Below are positions 43,425 to 51,597 of a stretch of 64,000 nt of DNA, in pieces. The stretch lies in contig CAZRYF010000002.1 in assembly GCA_964604165.1 (NCBI GenBank), positions 1-64,000 on the forward strand. Reading direction: 5' to 3'. A model generated the notes under the pieces. It had not been told where the DNA came from. It did not search any database and saw nothing but the letters and a program-made list of their open reading frames with translations. Source of the DNA: JAYZDK01 sp964604165. GTDB taxonomy: Bacteria; Myxococcota_A; UBA796; CAJQPC01. A program made the translations under genes and the position numbers. Numbering within the stretch: position 1 is the first letter of the stretch; the number at the start of each line of letters is the position of its first letter.

Positions 43425-44540
43425 ATGGGCTTTTGGAACCACATCACAGCGCAGTTTCTCGACGTGGTCGAGTGGCTGGACGACAGCCGCGACACCTTGG
43501 TCTACCGCTTTCCGGTGTTCAACCAGGCCATCACAGACAAGAGCCGCCTCGTCGTGCGAGAAGGACAGGCCGCTATCTTTGTGTCCGAAGGCCAGATGTC
43601 CGACGTCTTCGGGCCGGGCACCTACGAACTCGACACCCGAAACGCACCGATTTCTACCTTTTTCGACTCCATCAAGTATGCCCTCGACTATCCCTACAAG
43701 GGCGACATCTACTTTGTCTCAACACGCCAGTTCACCCAACAGAAGTGGGGCACGCAAAAACCATTTACCACCCTGGACCCACAAATTGGGCCCGTGCGGG
43801 TGCGGGCTTTTGGTGTGTACTCCTACCGAGTCACAGACCCCGCCCGGATGTTGACCGAGCTGGTGGGAACCGACGGACTCTTCACCACCGACGAGATCAA
43901 CGGCCAGCTAAGGGACAAGCTGGTCAGCGGTTTGGTGAGCGCAATTGCCCAGGCCAAAATGCCCGTGCTGGAGTTGGCTTCCCAGTACATGAGTCTCGGG
44001 GAAGCCCTGCGGGGGCAGATGAGCCCCTGGTTCGAAGAGAACTATGGACTGACGCTTACGGATTTCACCGTGTCCAACATCTCCCTGCCGGAAGAGGTGG
44101 AGGCCATGCTCGACAAGCGAAGCTCCATGGGCCTGGTGGGCGACATGGGCGCGTTCACCCAATTTCAAGCCGCCCAAGCCCTGGAGTCAGCCGCCTCCAA
44201 CGAGGGAGGAGGCGGAATCGGCGCCGGCTTGATGAACGCTGGAATCGGCCTGGCCATGGGCAACGTGGTCGGCGGACAGATGACACAAGCCCAAGGGGCC
44301 TCGGGAGTCTTCAACCCCCAAACGGCCGCACCGCCACCGCCACCACCCCAAACTGCCACCCTTCACTACAGCGGGCCTGGCGGCCAGTCTCAAATGACCC
44401 CGGCGCAGGTAGCAGCGGCTGTGCAAGCAAGCCCAGAAGGGAGTCACCACGTTTGGTCGCCGGGTTGGGACGGCTGGAAGAGCTGGACCGATGTGCCAGA
44501 GGTTTCAGCCCTGGTCGCACCCCCGCCGCCGCCGGCCTGA
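43425..44540 (+). CDS. SPFH-domain protein with C-terminal GYF_2-like domain
   Basis: ATG 43425 follows AGGGGAG. The 371-residue protein begins with the YdjI/virion-core-like SPFH subgroup: LVVREGQAAIFVSEGQMSDVFGPGTYEL and IYFVSTRQF are typical. Residues 250-275 are Gly-rich and an A/P-rich linker leads to a GYF_2-like module at about 310-360 (HYSGPGG, then MTPAQVAAAV and WSPGWDGWKSWTDVPEV). Such proteins coat membranes and recruit partners; related loci take part in membrane stress responses. The N-terminus lacks a transmembrane helix, so it is probably peripheral. Confidence 0.85.
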   Translation: MGFWNHITAQFLDVVEWLDDSRDTLVYRFPVFNQAITDKSRLVVREGQAAIFVSEGQMSDVFGPGTYELDTRNAPISTFFDSIKYALDYPYKGDIYFVSTRQFTQQKWGTQKPFTTLDPQIGPVRVRAFGVYSYRVTDPARMLTELVGTDGLFTTDEINGQLRDKLVSGLVSAIAQAKMPVLELASQYMSLGEALRGQMSPWFEENYGLTLTDFTVSNISLPEEVEAMLDKRSSMGLVGDMGAFTQFQAAQALESAASNEGGGGIGAGLMNAGIGLAMGNVVGGQMTQAQGASGVFNPQTAAPPPPPPQTATLHYSGPGGQSQMTPAQVAAAVQASPEGSHHVWSPGWDGWKSWTDVPEVSALVAPPPPPA

Positions 44541-44544
44541 CAGA

Positions 44545-44577
44545 AGCGGCCTAGCCCAGTCCGGGCTAGCAGCCGCT
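44545..44577. terminator. bidirectional hairpin between convergent genes
   Basis: AGCGGC-CTAGCCC (44545-44557) pairs with GGGCTAG-CA-GCCGCT (44563-44577) as a 13-bp stem with a two-base bulge and a five-base loop. It lies between the SPFH stop and the convergent MopE-type gene, covering the latter's TAG. There is no T-run on either side, so it is terminator-like only by position and stability. Confidence 0.55.
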
Positions 44578-45963
44578 CCCTGGAAAGACCCCCTCATCCA
44601 AGTCGGCGCAGTCCGTGCTGTCGCTCACGCTGGTTGCGGTGCATTCAATGTGCAGCGCCCAGGAGTTCAGGGTGCCGTCGTCCGCTGCCGGCACCGTGTC
44701 TTCAAGAAAAAACGTCCAGTCCCCCCGCGTGTTTTGTCCCACAAGGGCAGACAACGTATCCATCGGATTCAGCGACGAGCCATCGTCCGTGAAAGTTCCC
44801 AGGATCGCCCCAGAGCTATCAAAAAGGTCCGCCTCTCGCAGCCGCACCGTCGTGCCCGCCGGGCTGGTGAGATCCATGCGCACATCCCCGGACCAGGAAT
44901 GGGTCACATCCACGTCCACCGTGACCTCGCTCAACGTGCAGGACTCGGAGATGGACTCGTCTAGCGAGAGGGAGGCAAGGCCGGAACCAAAGGTCGTGCC
45001 CGGAGTCAGCGTGCCGGTGCCCAGCGCCAGGGTCCACCCCGGGTCGGAACATGCCACCGCCACAAAGTCCGCATCTCCGTAGCCGTCGCCGTCCATGTCA
45101 CGGTACCAGCTGGACGCATCCGCGGCGGAGTCCTCGTCGATCTCCCCGTCACAGTCATCGTCCACATTCGCTGTGGCACACAACTCTTCCGCCCCCGGGG
45201 AGATCGCCCCGTTGGAGTCGTCACAGTCGGTCGCATCCTCCACAAACCCGGAAGGGGCCGCGCAAGCCGCCACAGTGGAGGCTGCGTCCCCGTACCCGTC
45301 CCCATCCGTGTCGGCGAAGAAGGTCACCGCATCCACCGAGAGGTCCTCATCGATGGTGCCATCGCAGTTGTTGTCCACGCCGTCACAGCGCTCATCCGCC
45401 CCCGGGAAATTCCCGGCATCCGTGTCGTCGCAGTCCGTGGCGTCCCCCAGGTAGGCGCCTCCAGGGGCAAGACACGCCACTTGCTCCAGGGAGGCATCGC
45501 CATAACCATCTCCATCTGCATCCATGAACCAAGAAGGTGCATCCACCGCCGCGGCTTCATCCACCGCGCCGTCGCAGTTGTTGTCGATGTCATCGCAGAA
45601 CTCGTCCGCGCCAGGGTGAACCGCTGCCTCAGCATCGTCGCAGTCGGTGGCATCTGACACGAATCCACTGGGGGCCTCGCATGAGGCAAGGGACGTTGCG
45701 GCTTCGCCGTACCCGTCGCCATCTGAGTCAGCGAACCACTCCAGGCGATCCATGGCGTCTTGGTCCACCACCCCGTCACAATTGTTGTCCACCCCGTCAC
45801 AGATCTCCCGGGCGTCCGGGTGGATCGCCTCCGCCGCGTCATCGCAGTCCTCCAAGGCTACAAACCCGTCGCCGTCGCCGTCCACGGGCCCGGTGTCTTC
45901 GTTGCTGTCCTTGTCAGCATCCAGACAGGCCAGCATCAGGAAGAAGGCTGCGGTGAGACTCAC
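44566..45963 (-). CDS. MopE-type metal-binding-repeat lipoprotein with P-domain
   Basis: A 465-residue lipoprotein (lipobox LMLAC). Residues about 28-300 carry five copies of the MopE-type unit DCDDxxAxxxPxAxExCDGxDNNCDGxxDE alternating with FADxDGDGYGDA (Pfam putative metal-binding motif, named after the copper-binding MopE of Methylococcus). The last 130 residues form a proprotein-convertase P-domain: VTVDVDVTHSWSGDVRMDL, SPAGTTVRL and GDWTFFLEDT. P-domains stabilise proteases or bind ligands; no protease is fused here. Probably a calcium- or metal-stabilised surface protein. Confidence 0.85.
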   Translation of the reverse strand: MSLTAAFFLMLACLDADKDSNEDTGPVDGDGDGFVALEDCDDAAEAIHPDAREICDGVDNNCDGVVDQDAMDRLEWFADSDGDGYGEAATSLASCEAPSGFVSDATDCDDAEAAVHPGADEFCDDIDNNCDGAVDEAAAVDAPSWFMDADGDGYGDASLEQVACLAPGGAYLGDATDCDDTDAGNFPGADERCDGVDNNCDGTIDEDLSVDAVTFFADTDGDGYGDAASTVAACAAPSGFVEDATDCDDSNGAISPGAEELCATANVDDDCDGEIDEDSAADASSWYRDMDGDGYGDADFVAVACSDPGWTLALGTGTLTPGTTFGSGLASLSLDESISESCTLSEVTVDVDVTHSWSGDVRMDLTSPAGTTVRLREADLFDSSGAILGTFTDDGSSLNPMDTLSALVGQNTRGDWTFFLEDTVPAADDGTLNSWALHIECTATSVSDSTDCADLDEGVFPGSGC

Positions 45964-45967
45964 TTGC

Positions 45968-47944
45968 CTACTGGGTCACGTTGTAGCGGGTCACATAGCG
46001 GCTGGACGAAACCAAGCTCATAATCCATCCAGAATCTGCCCACGGGGTCGTCGAAAACGCACCGTATTGAGAGTTCATCACCGACCCCGTAACCGTACCA
46101 AAGGGGAACTCCACATCCCCCGTGCTCGAATAGTAGTAGTGGACGTCACAGCTCCAGGCCACAGCCGCCGCGGCATACTGGCCGGCCGATAACGTCAGCC
46201 CTACCGCACCGCTCTCCTGCCACCCAAGACCGGACGTAGTGGTCGCGACCGTATCCGACCACAGAAGCGTCCAGTTGGACGCGTCCGGGCTGGTCATCAC
46301 ATACATGTCCAGGCTGTTGCAGCCGCTCTCCGGATCCATCCACATGCCAAAGGAATTCAAGGTCACGGCCGAGGTGAGGTCAATAATATTGCCCCGAAGG
46401 CGGCCACTGAAGGAGAGGCTGTACTGGGAGTTGTCTCCCACCTCAATGTCGTAGGTGCCCGGCGTGCAGATACCCAGGCTGCTGTTGGTGTCGTCGCAGG
46501 AGAAGCTCTCCGACTCGCCGTAGTCAAAGGTTCGGTCCGCATCTTCCAGGTAGATGTCCCCCTGGCTGTTGTCTCCCGCGGTTCCAGGTTCACCAAAATC
46601 GCAGCCGGAGACGTCCAGGGTGGCGTCCTCCAGGAGAATGGCGCCCCCGTACCCACCCGCGGCAGAGTTTCCGTGAAACACACAAGTGCCCGGCCCGCTG
46701 CCCGTGATCACCGCGTCCGTTTCCGTAATGAGTAGCCCGGCTGCCTCGTCGCTCTCGGCCTCGTTGTCCTCAAAGCGCGTATCCGAGATGGTGAGCGTCG
46801 TGGAAAAGGCGTCCCCCACGACCGCAACGCCCCCCACGTCGTCCGATGCCACATTGGAGGAAATCTCGCACCCTTCCAAGACGAGGTTGGAGAGAAAGGA
46901 CACAATGCCAGCACCCGCCTCCGCCCGGTTGAAGGAGATCGTGCTGTCGGCCAGGGTGACGTCGCAGTAGTAGACGAGCAACCCGACTCCCAGGGCCCCC
47001 ACGCCATCCGTGACGAGGACATTGTCCAAGGCCACTGTGGAGGGGTTGGTCTCGGCACCAATGCAGATGATGTTCCCACCGGAGTCGGCCGTGCTGCCCT
47101 CCTTTACGTGAAGGTCCCGCACCTGAAGGTCGACTCCTTCCCCCGCGTCGATCACCGGGCCCTGCAAGCTGGCGCTCACCTGCACGTCGGCGGCGTCGCC
47201 GCTGCTTCCCGCCAGCACCGTGGAGGAGAGCACCTCGATCTGAAGATAGTGGGTCCCGGGGCAGAAGTGGTAGGCCCCTCCGTCGACGGTCACCTGTGCG
47301 GGTGTGCTGGCCGTGCCACTCATGGTGGCGGTCACGTCGGTCCAGACCCCCGCGGCATCCTCGTGTGAGACGGCGCCCGCCTCATCCACCGCGCCATCGC
47401 AGTTGGTGTCCACGTTGTCGCAGAACTCGGCGGCCCCCGGGTAGGTGCCCGCCGAGGAATCGTCGCAGTCGGTGTTGTCAACAACAGTCCCGGAGGGCTG
47501 CACACAGGCCGTCGTGGGGTTGGCTGCATCCCCAAAGCCATCCCCGTCACTGTCCGCGTACCACACGCTCTCCGGGCTGAGGTTGGGATCCATGTCGTCA
47601 CAGTCCGTGTTGTCGGCCACGTGGCCGGAGGGGATCTCACACCCCTGGGACATGGCAGCCGGGTCGCCGTAGCCATCGCCATCGGCGTCCGCGAAGTAGG
47701 TCAAGAACCCTGCCGCATCGCTCCCGTCGATCACCCCGTCACAGTCGTTGTCCACACCGTCACAAACCTCGTCTGCGTCCGGGTGAATCGCCGCCTCCGC
47801 ATCGTTGCAGTCCTCTTCCGCAGAGAACCCGTCCCCGTCCGCATCCGGTGGCCCCCCACCCGTGTCATCACTTCCAGACTTGTCCGTAGCGGAAAGGCAG
47901 CCAGTCAAGAAGGCTAAGCCAAGGCAGAACACAAAGCGCGACAT
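45968..47944 (-). CDS. MopE-repeat lipoprotein with parallel beta-helix
   Basis: ATG 47944 gives a lipoprotein signal with lipobox LTGC. The 658-residue protein has a linker, three MopE-type repeats (to about residue 190), a right-handed beta-helix at about 200-470 with short inserted strands (IICIGAETN, VLVTDGVGALGVGLLVYYCDV), and a C-terminal domain of about 150 residues with paired Cys (NSFGMWMDPESGCNSLDMYV, AAAVAWSCDVHYYY) that is similar in layout to that of the neighbouring 1122-residue protein. The two genes are paralogues. The gene follows 191 bases after the neighbour's stop, with the tandem repeats between. Adhesion or matrix binding is inference. Confidence 0.85.
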   Translation of the reverse strand: MSRFVFCLGLAFLTGCLSATDKSGSDDTGGGPPDADGDGFSAEEDCNDAEAAIHPDADEVCDGVDNDCDGVIDGSDAAGFLTYFADADGDGYGDPAAMSQGCEIPSGHVADNTDCDDMDPNLSPESVWYADSDGDGFGDAANPTTACVQPSGTVVDNTDCDDSSAGTYPGAAEFCDNVDTNCDGAVDEAGAVSHEDAAGVWTDVTATMSGTASTPAQVTVDGGAYHFCPGTHYLQIEVLSSTVLAGSSGDAADVQVSASLQGPVIDAGEGVDLQVRDLHVKEGSTADSGGNIICIGAETNPSTVALDNVLVTDGVGALGVGLLVYYCDVTLADSTISFNRAEAGAGIVSFLSNLVLEGCEISSNVASDDVGGVAVVGDAFSTTLTISDTRFEDNEAESDEAAGLLITETDAVITGSGPGTCVFHGNSAAGGYGGAILLEDATLDVSGCDFGEPGTAGDNSQGDIYLEDADRTFDYGESESFSCDDTNSSLGICTPGTYDIEVGDNSQYSLSFSGRLRGNIIDLTSAVTLNSFGMWMDPESGCNSLDMYVMTSPDASNWTLLWSDTVATTTSGLGWQESGAVGLTLSAGQYAAAAVAWSCDVHYYYSSTGDVEFPFGTVTGSVMNSQYGAFSTTPWADSGWIMSLVSSSRYVTRYNVTQ

Positions 47945-47992
47945 GAGAGTCTCCTCGTTGTCTCCACTATCCAAAGGACCCAACCCGCGCAT

Positions 47993-48079
47993 GGCCCTAG
48001 GAGGGCAAAGCCCTAGGAGGGCAAAGCCCTAGGAGGGCAAAGCCCTAGGAGGGCAAAGCCCTAGGAGGGCAAAGCCCGA
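47993..48079. repeat. tandem 16-bp hairpin repeats (four perfect copies plus partial)
   Basis: GAGGGCAAAGCCCTAG recurs exactly at 48001-48016, 48017-48032, 48033-48048 and 48049-48064, with a partial copy at 48065-48079 and the end of one before 48001. Each unit contains AGGGC-AAA-GCCCT, a 5-bp hairpin, and neighbouring units are also mutually complementary. It lies upstream of the 658-residue protein gene and downstream of the terminator at 48086. This is not CRISPR: there are no spacers. Confidence 0.9.
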
Positions 48080-48085
48080 AGAAGG

Positions 48086-48113
48086 AACCCCCTGCCCAAA
48101 AGGGCAAGGGGTT
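48086..48113 (-). terminator. hairpin terminator of the 1122-residue protein gene
   Basis: AACCCCCTGCCC (48086-48097), AAAA, GGGCAAGGGGTT (48102-48113) forms a near-perfect 12-bp stem, 23 bases after the stop at 48136 in the leftward direction. On the minus strand it is followed by CCTTCTTC, a pyrimidine-rich tail, so it fits a Rho-independent terminator. Confidence 0.7.
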
Positions 48114-48135
48114 CGGTCTTGAGAAGCGGGTGGAC

Positions 48136-51100
48136 TTAGTTGTACTGCACGCTTGTGGGATATACCCAACCCGTCGAACTGAAACTGAAGGAAGCGGACT
48201 CCCAGGCTCCAATGCTGTTGTTGCTGATGACTCCAGAAAACGTTCCCAGGTCACTTGCGAATGCTGAATGCGAAGAGCCCGAATAGAAATAGTCGTAGTA
48301 GGTGTAGGAACCACAATCCCAGCCCACCAAAAAGGCATAGTAATTGCCCGACACCAGGGAAACATCTCCGAGGTAGCCACTGTCGACCCACGCGGCCGAA
48401 GCGCTGCTTGTGAAGCTTAGGCTCGTGCTCGCGACCTCTGTCCAGTCGCTGCTGAGGACTGAGGGCGTTGCGCTTTCAAGCACATAGAAGTCCACGTCAC
48501 AGTTGGATCCAAGAGCAAGGTACTGGCTGAAGTTGGAGATTTCATAGTCGTTATCCACCAGGACGATGTTGCCTTTGGCCCTACTCAATGCGTAGGAGTA
48601 GTCCCAACCGGTGATCCCCAGCCCGTCCGTGGACAGGTCCGAAAAGCTGCATCCATTGGTGCTTCCTCCGCTATCGCAGTCAAATTCCCGCCCGCCTTCC
48701 GCACTTCCATCGCCCAGGTAGTAGGCCGTGGAGGCGTCCTCGACAAAAATGTCGTCCGGGGAATTGTCGTTGGCGCCGCCGGAGTCTCCAAAGTCACATC
48801 CACTTCCGCTAAAAAATTCAAGATCGGCCTCAGCGCCGCTACTCGATGCACCGTCCAGGTGGACGCCCCCCCCCTCCCCAGCAGAGTTTCCATAGAAACC
48901 ACCACTGGTCCCGGTGGTTGTTTCGCAGTCGATGAAGATATCCACTCCGCTCTGTGCCCGGGCCGCGATCCCTCCGCCGTCTGCGCTACCGGCATCGTTG
49001 TTGGTGACCCAGGTGTCCACGAGGTTGATGTACCAAGTACCGGCGTCTGCCCAGATTCGAATGCCACCCCCATGAGACGAGGAGGTGTTGCTGTCGATAG
49101 TACTTTCGCTTGCATTCATGTTCCCATTGATCAGGTAGATGCCCCCTCCGTACATGGCTGAGTTCCCTGTGATTTGGGTGTTTCCAAGGCCAAGATCACA
49201 CGCCTTGGCGTAGATTCCACTGCCGTATCCGGAAACATGGCTTCCGCCGGTGATCAAGACGTTGTCCGTGGACAGCGCAGCGCCGGAGAAGTCACATCGC
49301 ACGTTGGCCCCCTTCTGCGCGTAGCCGTTGGCGACCGTCAAGTTCTCGAGGTCGACGGTCACGGCGGCCGTCACGTCCAGGACCCGGTCTGTTCCGCCTC
49401 CATCCAGGATGACGTCCGCTGCATCGCCAGTGCCTCCCACAAGCTCCACGTCCGAGCTTAGGTCCACCGTCACATAGTAGGTGCCGGGACAGAAGACCGC
49501 TTTGCCATCGCCGGGCGCCACGGTGAGCGGAGAAGCCGCCGTGCCACCTGTCCAGGCAGCGGTCCCATCCGACCAGAAGCCGTTGGTGTCGTACCAGTCC
49601 ACCTGGTCCGTGGCCTCAGCCCCGTCGCAGTCAGAATCAATTCCGTCGCAGTGCTCATAGGCACCGGGGTTGATATCTGCGTCTGTTTCATCGCAGTCAC
49701 CGCCAAGGGCCACATAAGTTGCACCGGGCGCATCGCACTGGGTCGTGACCGTTCCGGTGCCGTAGCCATCGCCATCGGTGTCCACGATCCAACCTGTGGC
49801 ATCCACCGCATCATCCTCATCCGTCACCGTGTCACAGTCGTCATCTGCGCCGTTGCAATACTCGTCGGCACCCGGGTTGGTCGTCGCCACCGAGTCGTTG
49901 CAGTCATCCGCGTTTTCCGCGGTGTAGAAGCCGTTGGCGTAGCAAGCCGTCACCGCGGCCTGCCCCGGGTCGCCATAGCCGTCCTGGTCAGAGTCCTCGT
50001 ACCAGTCGCTGGCATCAATGGAATCCGCTTCGTCGACGATGTTGTCGCAGTCATCGTCCACGGCGTTGCAGTACTCGTCTGCACCCGGGTAGGTCATCGC
50101 CACCGCATCGTCGCAGTCCGTGTTGTCTGCGACGGTGACTTGTCCACAGAAGGCGGTGATGTCCCAGGAGTTCCAGGTGCCGTCATCCATAGAGGGGTAG
50201 GTGTCGGTCACGTTCAGGGTCCAGGCCCCGGTGCTGTCTTCGCCTGCGAAACCAGAGAGCGCTTGAACCGGGGTGAAGTCACCGCCTGTGTCCGCCCAGA
50301 CGCCCACAAAGTCCGCCGCGGAGTCCCAGCTGCTGTTGGCCAGCACCACGTTCGTGCCCGCGGGGCTGGTCAGGGAGATCTCCAGGTCCCCACGGTAGGC
50401 ATGGCTGATGTCCGTGGTCACTGAGACCGACACCAGGGTGCCACAACCCGCCAGGGTGATGGAGTCCGAAAGCTGGGTGTTGTTGGCGTCGATGGCGGCC
50501 GCGGGTGCGCTGGTGTCCGTGTCCGTGAGGCTGCCCCCTGCGGAGGCATAGCAGGCGGTCACCGGGCTGGAGGCGTCCCCGAAGCCATCGCCGTCACCGT
50601 CCACGTAGAAGGTGCCGGCGTCCGCGGCGTCGTCCTCATCCACAGTGCCATCACAGTCGTTGTCGAGGGTGTCGCAGGTCTCGGTCGCGGCTGGATTCAC
50701 GGCGCCGTCCGTGTCGTCGCAATCCGTGGCATCCGCCACGTACCCGCTGGGTGCGCTACATGCGAGGGTGGTGGCCGCAGCATCTCCATAGGTGTCCGAG
50801 TCGCCGTCGGCGTACCAGGTCAGCGCATCTGTTGCGTCATCCTCATCCACCGTGTCGTCGCAGTCGTTGTCGATGCTGTCGCAGACCTCCGTGCCGTCTG
50901 TGTTCACATCGGACAAGGTGTCATCGCAGTCGGTGTTGTCCGCCACGTAGCCATCCGGCTGAGCGCAGGCAGAAACCTCCACCGCCGGGTCACCAAAGGT
51001 GTCGGTGTCTGTGTCGGCGAACCAGGACGAGGCGTCGGTCGCCGTGTCTTCATCGATGTCACTATCGCAGTTGTCGTCAATGTCGTTGCAGACCTCGTCT

Positions 51101-51504
51101 GCGGCCGGATTCACCTCGGCGGCGGCGTCATCACAGTCCGTGTTGTCGGCCACGTAGCCGCTGGGCACCGCGTCCGCGCAGGCAGCGACTGAATCGTCGG
51201 CGTTGCCGTAGGTGTCGCCATCTCCATCGGCGTAGAAGCTCGCCAGGTCCGTGGCGTCCGTGTCGATGACGTCGTCGCAGTTGTTGTCGATCCCGTCGCA
51301 AAGCTCCTCTGCATCCGGGTTCACCTCCGCGTTGTCGTCATCGCAGTCCTCCTCCTCGGCGAAGCCGTCGCCGTCGGCGTCCACCGCCTCGGTGCCATCG
51401 CCCGTGTCGATGAGGTCGCCAATGTCCTTGGCCGAACTTCCAGGGCAACCCGCCGAGAGAAGGGCCGCATAGGAGAGGGTGAGCGCTGTCAGTGGAATTC
51501 GCAT
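48136..51504 (-). CDS. 1122-aa MopE-repeat lipoprotein with P-domain and beta-helix
   Basis: ATG 51504 gives a lipoprotein signal (lipobox LSAGC). Order: an acidic linker; MopE-type repeats about 45-330 (CDDxxAEVNPxAxExCDxIDNxCD with YADGDxDTYGDA), a P-domain about 350-460 (SVTTDISHAYRGDLEISL, GAWTLNVTDT), three further MopE units to about 650, a beta-helix region about 670-960 (VTVDLENLTVANGYAQ, GNSAMYGGGIYL), and a C-terminal domain of about 160 residues with two Cys pairs (GSNCDVDFYVLES, FLVGWDCGSYTYYDY) like that of the adjacent 658-residue protein. It is probably a large surface adhesin-like protein. The leader hairpin at 51529 lies just before it. Confidence 0.85.
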   Translation of the reverse strand: MRIPLTALTLSYAALLSAGCPGSSAKDIGDLIDTGDGTEAVDADGDGFAEEEDCDDDNAEVNPDAEELCDGIDNNCDDVIDTDATDLASFYADGDGDTYGNADDSVAACADAVPSGYVADNTDCDDAAAEVNPAADEVCNDIDDNCDSDIDEDTATDASSWFADTDTDTFGDPAVEVSACAQPDGYVADNTDCDDTLSDVNTDGTEVCDSIDNDCDDTVDEDDATDALTWYADGDSDTYGDAAATTLACSAPSGYVADATDCDDTDGAVNPAATETCDTLDNDCDGTVDEDDAADAGTFYVDGDGDGFGDASSPVTACYASAGGSLTDTDTSAPAAAIDANNTQLSDSITLAGCGTLVSVSVTTDISHAYRGDLEISLTSPAGTNVVLANSSWDSAADFVGVWADTGGDFTPVQALSGFAGEDSTGAWTLNVTDTYPSMDDGTWNSWDITAFCGQVTVADNTDCDDAVAMTYPGADEYCNAVDDDCDNIVDEADSIDASDWYEDSDQDGYGDPGQAAVTACYANGFYTAENADDCNDSVATTNPGADEYCNGADDDCDTVTDEDDAVDATGWIVDTDGDGYGTGTVTTQCDAPGATYVALGGDCDETDADINPGAYEHCDGIDSDCDGAEATDQVDWYDTNGFWSDGTAAWTGGTAASPLTVAPGDGKAVFCPGTYYVTVDLSSDVELVGGTGDAADVILDGGGTDRVLDVTAAVTVDLENLTVANGYAQKGANVRCDFSGAALSTDNVLITGGSHVSGYGSGIYAKACDLGLGNTQITGNSAMYGGGIYLINGNMNASESTIDSNTSSSHGGGIRIWADAGTWYINLVDTWVTNNDAGSADGGGIAARAQSGVDIFIDCETTTGTSGGFYGNSAGEGGGVHLDGASSSGAEADLEFFSGSGCDFGDSGGANDNSPDDIFVEDASTAYYLGDGSAEGGREFDCDSGGSTNGCSFSDLSTDGLGITGWDYSYALSRAKGNIVLVDNDYEISNFSQYLALGSNCDVDFYVLESATPSVLSSDWTEVASTSLSFTSSASAAWVDSGYLGDVSLVSGNYYAFLVGWDCGSYTYYDYFYSGSSHSAFASDLGTFSGVISNNSIGAWESASFSFSSTGWVYPTSVQYN

Positions 51505-51528
51505 GGTGGAGAGCCTCGATGGGAGAAA

Positions 51529-51550
51529 TCCGGCAGACAAACATGCCGGA
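51529..51550 (-). promoter_or_regulatory. hairpin between aspS and the 1122-aa protein gene
   Basis: TCCGGCA (51529-51535) and TGCCGGA (51544-51550) form a perfect 7-bp stem with an 8-base loop, followed on the minus strand by TTTCTCCC. It could be the aspS terminator or a leader hairpin of the next gene, whose start lies 25 bases downstream. The stem is short, so confidence is modest. Confidence 0.4.
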
Positions 51551-51597
51551 GCACATCGCCTTAACGGGTTCCCCGCCGCTACCCACCTCCTTCGGAA

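Noticed and set aside
48001..48079. CRISPR-like tandem repeats
   Set aside because: Sixteen-base units are directly adjacent with no spacers and no cas genes.
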